Shown piece after piece: positions 21,601-33,769 of a stretch of DNA of 64,000 nucleotides. The notes under the pieces are model-generated. The model did not search any database. It saw only the letters and a list, made by a program, of their open reading frames with translations, and was not told where the DNA came from. The position numbers were made by a program, and so were the translations under genes. Source of the DNA: Fragilaria crotonensis (Eukaryota; Bacillariophyta; Fragilariophyceae; Fragilariales; Fragilariaceae); NCBI GenBank assembly GCA_022925895.1, contig JAKSYS010000128.1, positions 48,293-112,292 on the forward strand. The letters run 5' to 3'. The first letter of the stretch is position 1. Each line of letters begins with the position of its first letter.

Positions 21601-23900
21601 CATCGGGTATGCTGACATGATGCAAAGTGGTGTCTAGTACTAGTATGTTGTTGATGCTATCAATGGACACTCTGACATTAGACTCTCATACAGAGCTGAC
21701 CATGACAAACATCATGCAGTAGTAGTGAGCCTTTGAAAGACATCTTTGGATGTTGCACTACGCAAATGATGGAACCTTGTGTGGTTACACAATCTAGAGA
21801 ATCAACCACTGGCTGACTCTTTGGCATTTGAAGGGATGTATCTCTTGTCCCAATTTGAAGGTGGGCTTCTTGCACCAGACCTGTGGAGTTTCTGTTAGGC
21901 AATACTATGCTTGCCTCGCTTAACTCAATGTGTATGACAACTCCATATTCTGCAGTCCCTGCTGGTAAGTTTAAATATGCTTGCAATTTTAATCACTCAC
22001 AGCCAGATTGAGTTTGCTGCTTTGATTTGTTGATTTGTAATCCTTGGAGAGCTGCCATTGCAATGCCAGTCTACATCAAGAAAGCCGTTCCTCTTGTGAA
22101 TGCACTGTTCATGCTGCATGAAGTTTGTCAGCGCAATTGATCAACTCCAAGCTGAGATACAACGAGGCATCCCCTTGAAACGACACAAACGCCCTGCAGT
22201 GGGGGAGTGGAAGACAAAAGTGCCATCCACATTAACTCATGGATGGTGGATTCCAATATTGGGGATAGTGTTGATGTGTTGATCAAGGTTACCGTTGCAA
22301 CCAAACACGCCAATACCACAAGAGCAGGTGCATTCCTTACATGGAGACCTGCCTCGTGATTTTCTGCTTGAGTAGAGACGACGAGCGACTAACCCAAATT
22401 GAGTCTGGTGGATTCGGACAACGGCATGGTACTGCATATTGTGCTGCTGGGTCTAGAGAATGCTTTTTACCAAAGGTTGCAACAAATATCTGAGGAGACA
22501 GAAAGCTTTTGTTTTCTTCATTAGACCAAGATTGAGTGAAATACAGCCAGAGATGAGGTCAAGAAATAGTACAGTCCGGACTCGAATGAGATATGGTTTT
22601 AATTCAAAACGAAAGTGATCCACTTTGGGTGTGCCTTCGGCAACTATTAGCTAGAAAAGTCCTTCTAAAGATGTTTTAGAAAAACGAATAAGATCTAGGT
22701 TTGGGAAAGCCTGAGGAAGGAAACTCTAGCTATAGTAATTAGATACCTCAATTTCTTGACATTGTTGTAATGGACCACCATATCTCACTCAATCTCGGTC
22801 TTACATAGTAGAGGAACGTAATTTCACCACCTCATAAAGTTTGAGCCTGAGAAGCAGTCTCTGCATATATCTGTCAAAAGTTTGTGTATTGTAGAACTGC
22901 TGCTAGTCAGCAATAACAAGGTAGAGTTGGGAGTTATCTTCTGCTTTGACCAGGAAGCAAAATGACTCTTGACTCTTGCGACTGTTCATCTTGTTGTTGA
23001 CGACATCCAGTATAACCAATAGCATGGCTGCTTGTGGCACTAAACGCCGATGACGCAGCATCCGATGCATTAATGTCATCATCCAATTGCTGAAAACTTG
23101 ACTGCAATAGTTGGTGACGGTTGGCTAACTCAGAGAAGCAGAAAAAAGATATGATAGTATCACTGAGGAAATGCCAAGTATAATGAAGTCCTTAGGATAC
23201 TTGTGATCTTGTTCTTCATTGCCATTAGCATGTCTGCCACCCTTACCTTGCCCACTTCTCTCCCAGTTCTGCATGATTTGAGAAAAGGTCGGACCAAATA
23301 CTAAGCTTTGCTTGTCTACACATGAAAAAATTGATGGATCAAAAGACCCATTCAAATGCATGGGAGGTATCAGCCCTGTTGAGCTCAGCATTGTTGGTGG
23401 ACCATGTGGAGGCTACCCCTCCTGCATACCACCTTCCCATATTGGAAACAGTGGTATCCTTGACAACGTTTTGACCAGCCACAAACCTGCTGCCACCATC
23501 TTTTAGCTAGATAGTTTGTTGACAGTTTTCAGCAAAATAGAGAGACTCCTGGCACGTCAGCATCAGCCTCAACATCCCCTATAGCCCGACTGTCACAACT
23601 TGCATTACCGGGTTCAAGGCACAAGCACCTCCCCCTGCTACTACCCCATGCTGTCATACCCCGCAAATACGACGAAGCCTTCGCGGGTACTACCAGGGAT
23701 CCTGTGAATGACAGAGGGGGTGCCGGTGCTGTGTCTGCACCTGCTGCACTCAGGGTTCAGATGTGGCAACTCTGTGATCGACGGGCGATGGCATTCTTAT
23801 TTCTACTTCCAGGACTTGATAGTGGGCCGGAGGTACGAACCTCCGTCAATTGATGTGGTATGTGGAATTACAGGGGAACGACAACAGGATTTCAGGAACA
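18609..23900. other. Gene-poor AT-rich stretch
   Basis: About 5.3 kb of low-GC DNA with only short open frames (60-120 codons) on both strands and none that I recognise. It includes a C16 run at 18834-18849. Composition and short broken frames resemble decayed mobile-element DNA that continues into the tyrosine-recombinase retroelement to the right, but I see no domain to prove it. Confidence 0.4.
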
Positions 23901-25520
23901 AGTCCTGCGCTTGATCGGTGACATATGACCCCGCCAATATCCTGTCATTGAGACAGGCCATCCAAGTGCCTACACTAATAGTGGCGATGGAAACAGTGCT
24001 GGTGCTGGATTGGGATGAACAAGAGGATGCCCCGCTCCTAGGACCCAACTATGCAATCAGGACACACCCCAATAAGGAGCTAGTGCACCTGCGGCACATG
24101 CAACTCCTACCCGAACAATTGCCGCAACGAGTGAAATTCAGGCAGGCATACCTCCCTGCGCGATAACAGCAGATGAGGCCATTGAAGCCTGCGTTAACAT
24201 GCTGGCATGGCTTCGGGCCTCCTGCATGACGAGAGAAGGCTCAGGTCCTCTGGTGTGCTTCATTTCTTCATTCCGGTCCATCTGCCCAACCCTGTGTACG
24301 AGTATGTGTTTACGAAGTTCAATCAAGAAGATCTTCCAGGACACTTGGCCGCCAAGCCCTTGCGGGTGCCAGGGGGACCCACTGGCAATGGCAGTGTCTC
24401 CCCCAAGGAACTCAGGACTATCATGGTTGCATACAAGAAACGACAAATATGATAACGTTCTTGCAAGCATTGAGGAGGTTGCACTGCTATGGCACTGCTT
24501 GGCCAATGCCCACAAGAGCATTCAGACGGCCGCACTTGATAAAGAAATGAACAAGGTCTTCATGGCCAGAGGATTGACTACCAACATCTACTGTCCAGTC
24601 ATCACTAGTAGCTAGCAGTTGCAACAGATGATCACAAGTTTATCGGACTAGTACTGGATGACTGCATGACCATTTGCCATATTTCATGGTGACCTACTAT
24701 TCTGGCAAAGCCCATCATCACCAAGCGCAGGCTGTAGCTATGATGGCCAACCAGTTGTCCCAGAGGCAGCAGAACCCCACTTTCCCAAAACACTGGTCCT
24801 GTCAAGACTCCCAAAAATTGAACTACAATGCAGTGATTTGCCATCCAAGCACAAACCTGTTCCAAGGGACCGGAAGCACTCAACCATTGGTGGAGTCCCC
24901 TGGTGGAACCTGGCCTTAAGCTTCCGGAACCAGCTGGTTCCCTTTACTGAGCTGAGCCGATCAATCATATCCCAGAACCCAGGCTTTCCCATATGCTACT
25001 ACTATCGTCAAATCCTATGTCATTTGCAACTTTGAGTATGCAACTACAACAAGCAAAGTGTAGCCATGAGTGTAGGCAACGCCTGTGAATGAGTGAAAAC
25101 CCCTTCTTCCATGCCCTGCTCCGCAATCTGAAGTATGGCATGATGTTCCACCACTCTAGTCATAGCGGGCGGGAGCCTCATACCTGAAACCTGAACGCAT
25201 ACTATGTGCTGCCTCTGCCAACAAAGAGACTGTCACAAGCCAGGGTACACCCACCTCCACAGGGAAAACAATGCCCTTAGAAATTGTTGCAAGATAAGGT
25301 AATCCCATCAACAACACCAACTTTACTAGTACCCCCTCACACTTTGTGGAAGCTTGGGCAGCATCCTCAGACCAAACTAACAGGCTATCCACTAACAATG
25401 CAGAATCTGCTCAGCTTTGTCCTTCCTAGTAGGTAGTGGGTGACCAGCCAGGCTGCCTTCAATTATAAATAAACTAATTATCGGGTTGTCACCGTCTACG
25501 ATCTTTGACAAGACCATAGT

Positions 25521-26376
25521 GTGTACCCCAGGCTGCCTTCAATTATCAACCATGTCCTCGTCCACCCCCTTGGTGCTGGGGGCATGTACGTTGAAGATTT
25601 TCTCCTTGTCTCTCAATCACAGGCAATGCCCATCAAGGTCCTTCCCTTGGAACTGCAGGACGCCAATGACGCTGTCTTGCACCCTCTCACACCACAGGAC
25701 CCCCATCCGGAACAAATGCGCGTCGGTCAAAAAAATCTCCTGCAGGGTGATGTGCTGGCCTGGACCAGGAAGAAAACGATGTTGGACATCGACACCGTGG
25801 CCGACACAATATCCTTGCTTTCTCATCATCCCGACCGGCTTTGCAAGCTTTTCCAAACCGTCAGGCCTCGGAAACATCTGCCCACCGGGCAGTGGCATCA
25901 AATTCTGGGAGAACTCCGCATGATAGTGATTGCACTTCCTTCTTATGCCCACGGCTAGTTCTCTGTCCTTCAGGATACACTGGGATGTACTGGCAAGCCT
26001 TGCATACGTCTGAACCGGCATACTTTTGCTGCAATCAAGGCAATTACGGACTCTCTGCAGTCAGATATCACATAGCTACCTCATGGAATTGGTGCCCTGG
26101 CCTTGTCCAACATTGGTGCAGCATGCTGTGATGCTCATTGCCAGAGGTTCGGAGGCATCTGGTGATTTGATGTACTCAACCCGGATGCCCATCTGGCGGT
26201 GGCCTGGTGGCAACCAGCCATCCACCATTGCAACTTGGTCACCTCCAACCATCCACACAGCAGTTTATTTCCTTTCCAATCTCAAGCTGACTGGCATCAT
26301 TTCCCATCACGGCCTCCTGGTGCAGCATTGGCACATTCACGAGCACATCCTCTGGATTGCCAGCAACAACCACTAA
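25521..26376 (+). pseudogene. Reverse transcriptase / RNase H remnant of the DIRS-like element
   Basis: At 25521-25958 a frame contains HPLGAGGMYVEDFLLVSQ, the place of the polymerase YVDDFL motif with the first catalytic Asp changed to Glu. Downstream are VLAWTRKKTMLDIDTVADTI and WHQILGELRM, as in the thumb/connection of algal DIRS-type polymerases. A second frame continues (GLFSVLQDTL, then the 26026-26376 frame with FLSNLKLTGIISHHGLLVQHW), matching the RNase H region. Frames change at least twice. The sequence is ancient compared with the copia copy. Confidence 0.65.
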
Positions 26377-26964
26377 TTGCTTGCTTTGGCCACCAAAGGC
26401 TCATCCACAAGCACCTCAGCGCATGCCTGTCTGCTCTGCCTCAGCACTCTCCACTAGCATTGACCTTGTTATGATGCATCCCTGGCCCTGTCAACCTGAT
26501 GGCAGATGTTGCCAATCATCTGTGGCACTGGTCTGATGATGCCCATCTTACCACCAGTGCAACTTTTGGCTGGATCATACTTCTTTTCCTTGTTCTGGCT
26601 GCGCTCACCTCCTTGCTGACTGGCGCTTTGCAGGCAACAGCCCATGAGCACGCACTGCCGGACTCAGTCCACATCAGCCAAAGCTGCTGCTGTATGGGTG
26701 ATTTGGATGGCCTTTTGTTCCAGCACAGGCATCTGCCTCCACTCCTTAGGGTCCAGCAATCCCATACCTCTTCTTTAACTCTTTGCTCAACACCACTACT
26801 GGCCTGGTGGTAACCTTTCCCCCAGCCAGCCACCTCCTCACCTTCTATGGAGGATGTGCGCCCTAGTAGTATGAAGTGTGGTAGTACAGACATATGCCAC
26901 ACTAAGTGTCCCATATCCTTGTTTGAATGTATTAAGGCACCTCAATTTTGCCTCATAACCCTAT

Positions 26965-27556
26965 TTGCCTCCTTGTGGACACCTTAGGATGACCCTCCCA
27001 CTTAGTAGTAGGTCCGGCCACAACATTGCTGACTATCTCATCATCGGCTTTTATTTCCTGTTGAGACCCGGCAAATACTTTCCATGCACTCCTTATGATG
27101 ATGAACTGATTCGCATCCAGGATATTCAGTGCTGGATTGGCAACTGCCATACCACCTACTAAGCCCTGCCCCAAATATGTTTGTGTCCCTCATCATGTTC
27201 ACGATGCAGAAGTACGACATCCGCAACAAAGCAAGACCATCATTCACTCTCATGCTGGCCACCTTCTCCTCTGCCCAGTGGTACACCTCATCTCCCTCCT
27301 CTTTGCCTTGCACATCCAGAGTGGTATCCCGGGCACCTCACTTAATGCCATAGGTTCCATCCCCCCTCGCAACCGCTTTCCCTTTGTCTACACCAGCACA
27401 CCTACCATGCTCACGACACACATTCGCATCATCACAGCGGTGGCAGCATGGTCATGCTTTGCATGGGCATTCATGATGACTGCATCTGCCTCACTGGGTG
27501 CTGGTGGTTGGGCAAGATATACAGATACCTTCATGTATAGGCACAGCCAGATATGA
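26965..27556 (+). pseudogene. Tyrosine recombinase remnant
   Basis: The frame at 26965-27162 has HNIADYLIIGFYFLLRPGKYF, which carries the conserved LRPGEY-type box with the first catalytic Arg of this recombinase family. The 27137-27556 frame continues with HHVHDAEVRHPQQSK, HSHAGHLLLCPVVHL and NAIGSIPPRNRFPF, corresponding to the region leading to the second active-site box. The C-terminal HxxR and Tyr were not found. Stops separate the pieces. Confidence 0.6.
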
Positions 27557-27699
27557 CAGGCATGGCTGCCACCACGCTCCGGGGTGGCCACTTCTATTAT
27601 CTCACTCCGGCCGCACTACCCACCCCAGCCCAGTCTCAAACTCTTTGTTAACTGGGCTCCCGTCTGCAGTTGATCCCCTTTGACACAACTTAGCACACC

Positions 27700-29685
27700 A
27701 TACCCTCCAATCACTTTCACCTGCTCGAACATGTGGTATGGTGGTATGGAGGTTTGAGTACTTGCACTGGTACGGGTGCCAGGTGCAACACACTATATTT
27801 GACTACTGACGACTGACGACCTAAGCAATACGGTGGTCTAGGTAGTGTACTGGTTTTTTACGGTGTACCGGCACTGCAGTATGAAATATGAGTATCTATG
27901 AGATGCTCCTCGTTCCTCGCGTCAAGGTGGTGGTGACTTGTGACTTGTGACCTGTGACCGCAACCCGCAACCCGCAACCCGCAACATTGGCAAACTGCGT
28001 GAAGTTGCGTTAAGAAACGGTTTAGAATTTGTTTTAAAATCCCAACCATTGCTGTAGTATGCACGTATATTCATTTCGACTCTGCAACACTGCAACTACC
28101 GTATTAACATAGTACTGTAGTATGCTGCATCGAAGATACTGCCTGCAGCAGACATGCATACTGGTCCTGTTTTGCTTCCATTGGCGCTGTCAACCAGAGA
28201 CGGGAATTTCTGAAAACATCAAACTGGTACGTAAAGCTACGCTCACGGAAGTACCAGCCCAGAACCCATACGATCTACCAAGCCAGTAGCCAGTCCTGAG
28301 TACATGGTTCTACTACTACCGGTAGCAAACATCTACTGTCATTTTGCTATGATTTCCCACCCATGAAATCCTGAGCCACCCTGGGTTTGGGCTGGGTTTA
28401 TTTGTCTCTGCTGTCAACCTTCAAGAACTTGCAGGGACAGGAAATTCCTTCGGAAGTTCCTGGTTTATTGCTTCTGAACGAAACGGCAGTTACGGATAAT
28501 TCGTTGCCTTCAATCATTCAAACATTCCAACATCCCCAGAAAAAAAGTCTTCTTCAGTCACAAATGAGACGGCCCAACGACATCACGAACGGACATTTCA
28601 AGCTGGAGAAGGGCGTCATCCAGCGAAACAGTTCAGCGAAGTTTCAAAACGACACCTTGGCAGAGACATGACGACATCACTGAAACGTCGAAATAATCTC
28701 AGGTTGGGCGTTAATATAACTTTACGTAATACTCCAATACAGTACTGTGGTACGCCAGTACCAGGTATCGGTAATGGTTCGGAAGTGCATACATGTACCT
28801 GGTATCATACCGGTATCGAGCGTGGAACATGGGTGCAGTAATTACTTGCACCGAGGAAATCACGTAGATCTATAAATTTAGCTTTCGTCGCTCAGGTTTG
28901 ACATCGAGTTTTCTGGACCTCCCAGTACAGTACCATATTGGAGACATGGTCGTACCCGTGTTAAATGTACTACTACTAGCATCGTAGGGCCGATTGAGAG
29001 AAAATGATTTATATTCTTACTGCACATAAAAAGCAATACTATTCCTCCACTATTCCAAAAAGCAGGTCACCGTCGGCTCAATTGGTCATTGAATGTCATT
29101 CTTTGTGACCCCAACCCTGGCATCGTACATGTGATTATTTGTTGATCACGATCGATTGGAAACTGAGTAAACTAATGAGTATTGGGACTAGTACTGCCCT
29201 GCATTCTTTGGTCTCATTCGAAAGAAAAGTCATGCACCTGTCATTTGAATAAGTAAAAGGCATTTTGATTGTCTTGAGAATGTCGTGAAATTTCATCGGG
29301 GACATATTCGTGGAAATAGAGATCGGGAGTAAGTTCGAAAAATAGTGGACATTTGATCCTAAGATTATGTCTCGGGTGGGATGTGTGTCTGATCGTGATT
29401 TGATTGCTATCGTTGTGTTTGGTCTTTCAGACTTAGATGCTACCTCACATCTGTACCAGATCATACTATCGTTTTGATTGTCGATTGCGACAATTGTTAA
29501 ATGTTTTATACCTTTCTCCGTCGTAGAATTTCACGAGATATCCTCGGTATGTCAGGCCCAGAGAAAAAAATCCGAGGAACACTTTCCCCTTTTCCCGGAA
29601 GCACACAAAACCGGTCCCGATCACTCCCGAAACTGTCACGCTTTTCATCCAGAGTTCGCACCTACTTGACTCATAACATTCAACC
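27700..29685. other. Intergenic with microsatellites
   Basis: No gene I can defend. It holds a GTGACTT/CGCAACC heptamer run at about 27932-27985, CTACTACCGGTAG near 28312-28324 and several TACTG/CAGTA palindromes. An open frame of 94 codons at 28387-28671 shows no recognisable motif and is left unannotated. Confidence 0.4.
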
Positions 29686-30351
29686 ATGCCAGTTGCCAAC
29701 CGCTTCCCACAACATAAGCTCTTGCAGCCTGAAGGCCTTAATACCGCTGAGAGTGTCAAACGCTCAAGCACGCCTGCCCCCAAGCCAATTGAACGTCGTC
29801 GCGTTCACTTCAAGGAAACTGTCTCTGTCAGACCTATACCTCACGTAGACAACATCCCCGTCGACGAAGTGGCCGCTGTTTGGTTCTGTAAGAAAGACTT
29901 TGAAGATATGAAGAAATCCTTCGCCACCACTCTACGATTGATCGCCTACGGAGAGTTCAAGGCAGACGACGCGGAGCACTGCGCTCGCGGTCTTGAATTT
30001 CGCACCCGGGCCGGTGCTCTCGCACGAAGAGAGAACAAGTGGAATGCTCTTAACGCAGTTCTTGACGAACAAGATCGCCAACGAGAGCTTGGAATCAACA
30101 ACGACAAATTGTTGAGCCAAATCTACATCACCGAGAACCGACTCTGCAGACAATCTGCATTGGAACTCGGTCGCCAAGACGAAGAAGAAGCGCGAGAATA
30201 TGTGGTTACACCTGTGGTTGAAGACGATGTCATGGCTGACAGCTCTTCGGAATCTGATGAAGAAATGGACTACTGTGAAGAATATGCAACACGATCAACG
30301 CTGAGAGCGCCTTCATCACAAAGAAAGACAAGGCATGGAATACAGGAGTAG
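29686..30351 (+). CDS. Conserved diatom protein of unknown function
   Basis: 221-residue intact frame. The central part (residues about 36-165) matches a family I recognise from diatom genomes, often present in many copies: RRRVHFKETVSVRPIPHVD, then VDEVAAVWFCKKDFEDMKK, GLEFRT, NKWNALNAVLDEQDRQ and the closing EEEAREYVV. No signal peptide or membrane segment. The tail (about 165-221) is acidic and Ser-rich and may be disordered or phosphorylated. The mixture of charged helices suggests an intracellular, possibly nuclear, protein, but no function is known to me. No frame break. The stop at 30351 is followed by an AATAAA-like word at about 30372. Confidence 0.8.
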   Translation: MPVANRFPQHKLLQPEGLNTAESVKRSSTPAPKPIERRRVHFKETVSVRPIPHVDNIPVDEVAAVWFCKKDFEDMKKSFATTLRLIAYGEFKADDAEHCARGLEFRTRAGALARRENKWNALNAVLDEQDRQRELGINNDKLLSQIYITENRLCRQSALELGRQDEEEAREYVVTPVVEDDVMADSSSESDEEMDYCEEYATRSTLRAPSSQRKTRHGIQE

Positions 30352-30597
30352 ACACAGCTGCCTCTTGAATGAATAAATTGTATCAATAGTCATCAAATAT
30401 TCGCGACGAAACTTTCTTATTACTTTGCCCGTACAGTACACATGTGACATTTTCGATCGAATGATCCTTATTGTTCCACCCACCCGGTTCCCATTGCAAC
30501 TATGATACTTCAGTACATCGCACCGACGGGAGACGGGTTATATCCTGTACTTCATCTCGGCAGATTTACGTTTTAGGTATATACACTGAGGTTGGGC

Positions 30598-33500
30598 TTA
30601 TGAGTAGTTGTTAAATTTGCGCGACAGATCCTGTAGTTTCAACAGTGCCGATTCGATACTTGGGGAAGTCTCTGTGGCGCGGCACAAGGTTGTTGTCAAC
30701 TGCTGAAGACCAAACCCAATTGACTTCTCATTCTCCGGATAGCCCAGCAAGACAAGAGCCATGGCATCAACGAGGTTGCCCCCAATAATCTTTTCGGCCA
30801 GCATAACCGTAGAAATCTCGTGATCATTGCGCCCAACTAGTGCCAAGTCAGATGGCAAGGGTGTATCACACCGGAGTTGAGTCGACAAGTCTGCGTCCTG
30901 ATCTTCGATTTTGAATGCCATAGAGGTGAAATCGACACAGTTCTGCAAATGCTTCCAGTCTAGAAGTTCAAGATAAAGCTCTTCTAAACCCCAGTCCTTC
31001 ACCTTAGCTTTCGACTCCTGATGTTGGGATACACGGCAGTGACCACAACATAAAATCTCCTCGGCCCATTCGGACAAAAAGGATCGCTCTGTTTGGGCTT
31101 GCATCGGCTATGCCACTGTCAACCAGCTTCTTTGCAATCCTCGAAGTGCCTTGATTCCACTCGTTTTCCCTGAGGAACCAGGTCATGGATTTTCCGTCGT
31201 CCAACCAAAAATTGGGATATCCGCGAGGGGAAGGGTCGCCGGGCCTTACTGGCATGTTCACAAAAAGGGCGACACCATCCGTAAACTCAACGTATCCAGC
31301 ACGCTGAGGATACTCAAGCCTCGACCCCACAGGCATATCAAGGTTCCCGAATAACAATGCCTGCAAACAGCTTTCTTTGGACCTGCCAACGCGTTTGCCA
31401 ATGAGATTCGTCAAGATGTTCTCGCGTTGATTGCGACCTAGACTCACGAGAAGCGATGGTATGCGACGGATACCACTGACGTCTGTGTAGCCTTCGCCGT
31501 CCCTAGACGGAAGAGAGGGCATGGTAGGCATTTCGTGACCTTCTACCCAACTTTGAGTCACGATGTATTGATCTGAAACAACTTTTTTCGCCTTCAGCTT
31601 TTGAACTGCAGCAGGGTCCTGGTCGTCGAGGAAAATGAATCGAATCGACGATACAGAACGCATGAAGGACGCATCATCCTTCCATCGTCCTAGCTTGAGG
31701 CCATCGCCAAGCCAATCCGCGTCAGCAAGCTTCAACGATCTCTCAAACAAAGCTGGCGCGACGGCGGCATCTAGAGAAGCGTACTCCAGCTGCGCATGCG
31801 TCAAAGGTCGCAGTGACCAATCCGAGATTTGTTGTTCCTTGTCAAGGGGCTTGTCCAGCAAGTACTGAGTTAACCGAGACAGTGATGTTATCACGTGGCG
31901 TGCATTGCGGATCTTTGCAAGTTGCATCGTCTTTTGGGCAATGGCTGAGACTTCAACCACAGCGTGAACGACGCGGAATGCATCTACATGAGGATAGCTA
32001 CCAGCCAATCGTCGCAAGTCCGAGAGAAGTTGGAATCCAAGTTTGAGAAATTGTGTCGAGCCAAACAATTGAGATAGGACCCGCGAAGTCGCAGATTCGA
32101 TCTCGTTCATCGCAACAGACGTGTGTAGACACGGGCGAAGGAGATTTTGGAGATCGAGGAGATACACACTCTGCAGCTTTTGGATGCTGATTTGTAGCAA
32201 CAAGACTGGTTGTGACTCAGACGGTGATTTCAGCATGAAAGACGGCTTCCACTCGCAATCGATACCCACTATCGACACCGAACTAGCTTCCCCACTGAGG
32301 TCACCTGACGATACAGACTCCAAGGCTTCAGCAAACATCGCAACACCTGTGAGATTATCCACCACGTGAACTCTCGGATCGGAGAATATGTCAGATAACT
32401 TGAGGAACACGGCGTTATTCGATAAGGAAGGTGTTTCTTGCACTTGCCCCGTTGACAACAGCAAACGGGGCTTCCCTTGGCTAGCCATGGAAGGTGGCAC
32501 TGCGACGTTCGGGAACCTTGGCACTCTCCCTAAAGGAACAACATCTTCTTCCAGAATTTGGTAGTCCCAAACGACGATATCCAGAGACCGCTTGTCCACC
32601 CAATGACCCAACGACTCTCGATTCCCAACATTTGTTTTCCCTTCCACCAGCACCAATTGTCCAGGCCTGATGCTCCGGAGCAGCTCCGGTCCGTCGACTT
32701 CACCTCTGTTCTTACAAAACGTCTTTCCAGCAATCAATTGAACCGCCATCTCCTCTCCATCTGTACCTGATTTCCATGGTAGATCGTAGGAATCTAATTT
32801 GGAACCACTTCCGGTGTAATTGGGAGGAGCGAAATCGCAAAATACGAGACGCCGGGCCATACGCCGAACACCACTTATGCGACCCACAACGGTGACCGGC
32901 CGTGGTTCGAGAGGATTCGGCTCGTCAGGATTCTGAATGACATGTTTGACAATGTCAGCGTCGGGAGGTGCAATGGGGAAGAATGGCTTGGTTAAAGGGA
33001 TACCTGATGCATCCATTTTGCCTTGTACTGTTATCGGTGATGGCACCGGTGTACTGCTGCCACTACAAATGTCAGCAACTTCCGTACCCTCCATCATTAA
33101 GAGCGTCTCCACGGCTATCTTACAACTCACGTTTGGGTGACCACCTCCTCCCAGCAGCATCACTCCTTGTCGTTGAACGAGCTGTACATCCACAAGCGTT
33201 CGAAAACTTCGCGGAATGTGTCCGAGGGGTGGGACCGATTTTGGAGGGAATCCACAGAGTTGCTCGACCGACTCTGGAGGCACTAGATAGGTTGATATGC
33301 GTTCATCGTCGTCGCCTTGTTCCAGATATGCCTCTAGTTTCTTGGTATCGACACGATCAGAAGATGGGGCGATGATCAGAATGGGATCTGGGTGGCTTGT
33401 GACTTGGAAGACCAAGGAGTTGATAGGTATGGAAGGTGTATCTTCTTCCAAGTCGTCGTTGTAGATCAGCTTGATCTTGTCTGTACCTTCAAAATCCGCT

Positions 33501-33769
33501 AACGATTGTATTGTAGATTGTAAGCGCTCAAACGCAGTCCTCCTTGCAGATTGAAGAATGGGGTCTTCATGTGAAAAAATGAGACCCGCCGACTGGATGG
33601 ACACAGCGACCGAGGACGCAGAGTTTGGTTTTGTCATTCGTCGCCTGTGATCGGCAAGTCCGTGTCTCGCACCCAACAACAGGTGTGGAGAAAACGATGA
33701 CGAAAGCTTAGCGACTATGCAGATAAGACAGAAGTGCAGGAACAACGACGGATGCATTGTTCGGCCCAT
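30598..33769 (-). CDS. YbaK-like editing domain fused to a DEDDy 3'-5' exonuclease, organelle-targeted
   Basis: The large frame (33769 to 31004, 921 codons) starts with a signal peptide and an ASAF-like SSSFSP, so plastid import is likely. Residues about 85-230 read like a YbaK/ProX aminoacyl-tRNA deacylase fold (LEAYLEQGDDD, PESVEQLCGFPPKSVPPLGH, GGGGHPNVSCKIAVETLL). Residues about 290-410 look like an OB-type nucleic-acid-binding fold (VVGRISGVRRMARRLVFCDF, RPGQLVLVEGKT). Residues about 480-690 form an RNase D-like 3'-5' exonuclease: GIDCEWKPS (DxE), a middle LKLGFQLLSDLRRL, and LEYASLDAAV (YxxxD, so DEDDy). A further domain of unknown type follows (about 770-900). The frame then ends, but a CGHC-containing tail continues in another frame to 30598; one surplus T in the four-base tract at 31052-31055 links them. 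Inferred role: tRNA or RNA quality control. No direct proof of substrate. Confidence 0.75.

Larger units (their letters stand above)
23900..27700 (+). mobile_element. Decayed tyrosine-recombinase (DIRS-like) retroelement
   Basis: Domain remnants on the plus strand lie in the order reverse transcriptase, RNase H, tyrosine recombinase, which is the DIRS-group order, unlike the integrase-first copia element at 2.6-9.2 kb. The left limit is uncertain: 23.9-25.4 kb has fragments that may be the upstream protein and the start of the polymerase but shows no decisive motif. No terminal repeats were identified. All parts carry stops and frame changes. Confidence 0.6.

Noticed and set aside
18305-25500. 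Weak match between 18310-18360 and 25470-25525 (CTAATTATNGGGTTNTCACC and nearby words)
   Set aside because: Short and gapped; not enough to define a repeat by eye.
28387-28671. 94-codon plus-strand frame
   Set aside because: No motif, no homologue recognised, and it lies in repeat-rich spacer. Could be real but cannot be supported.
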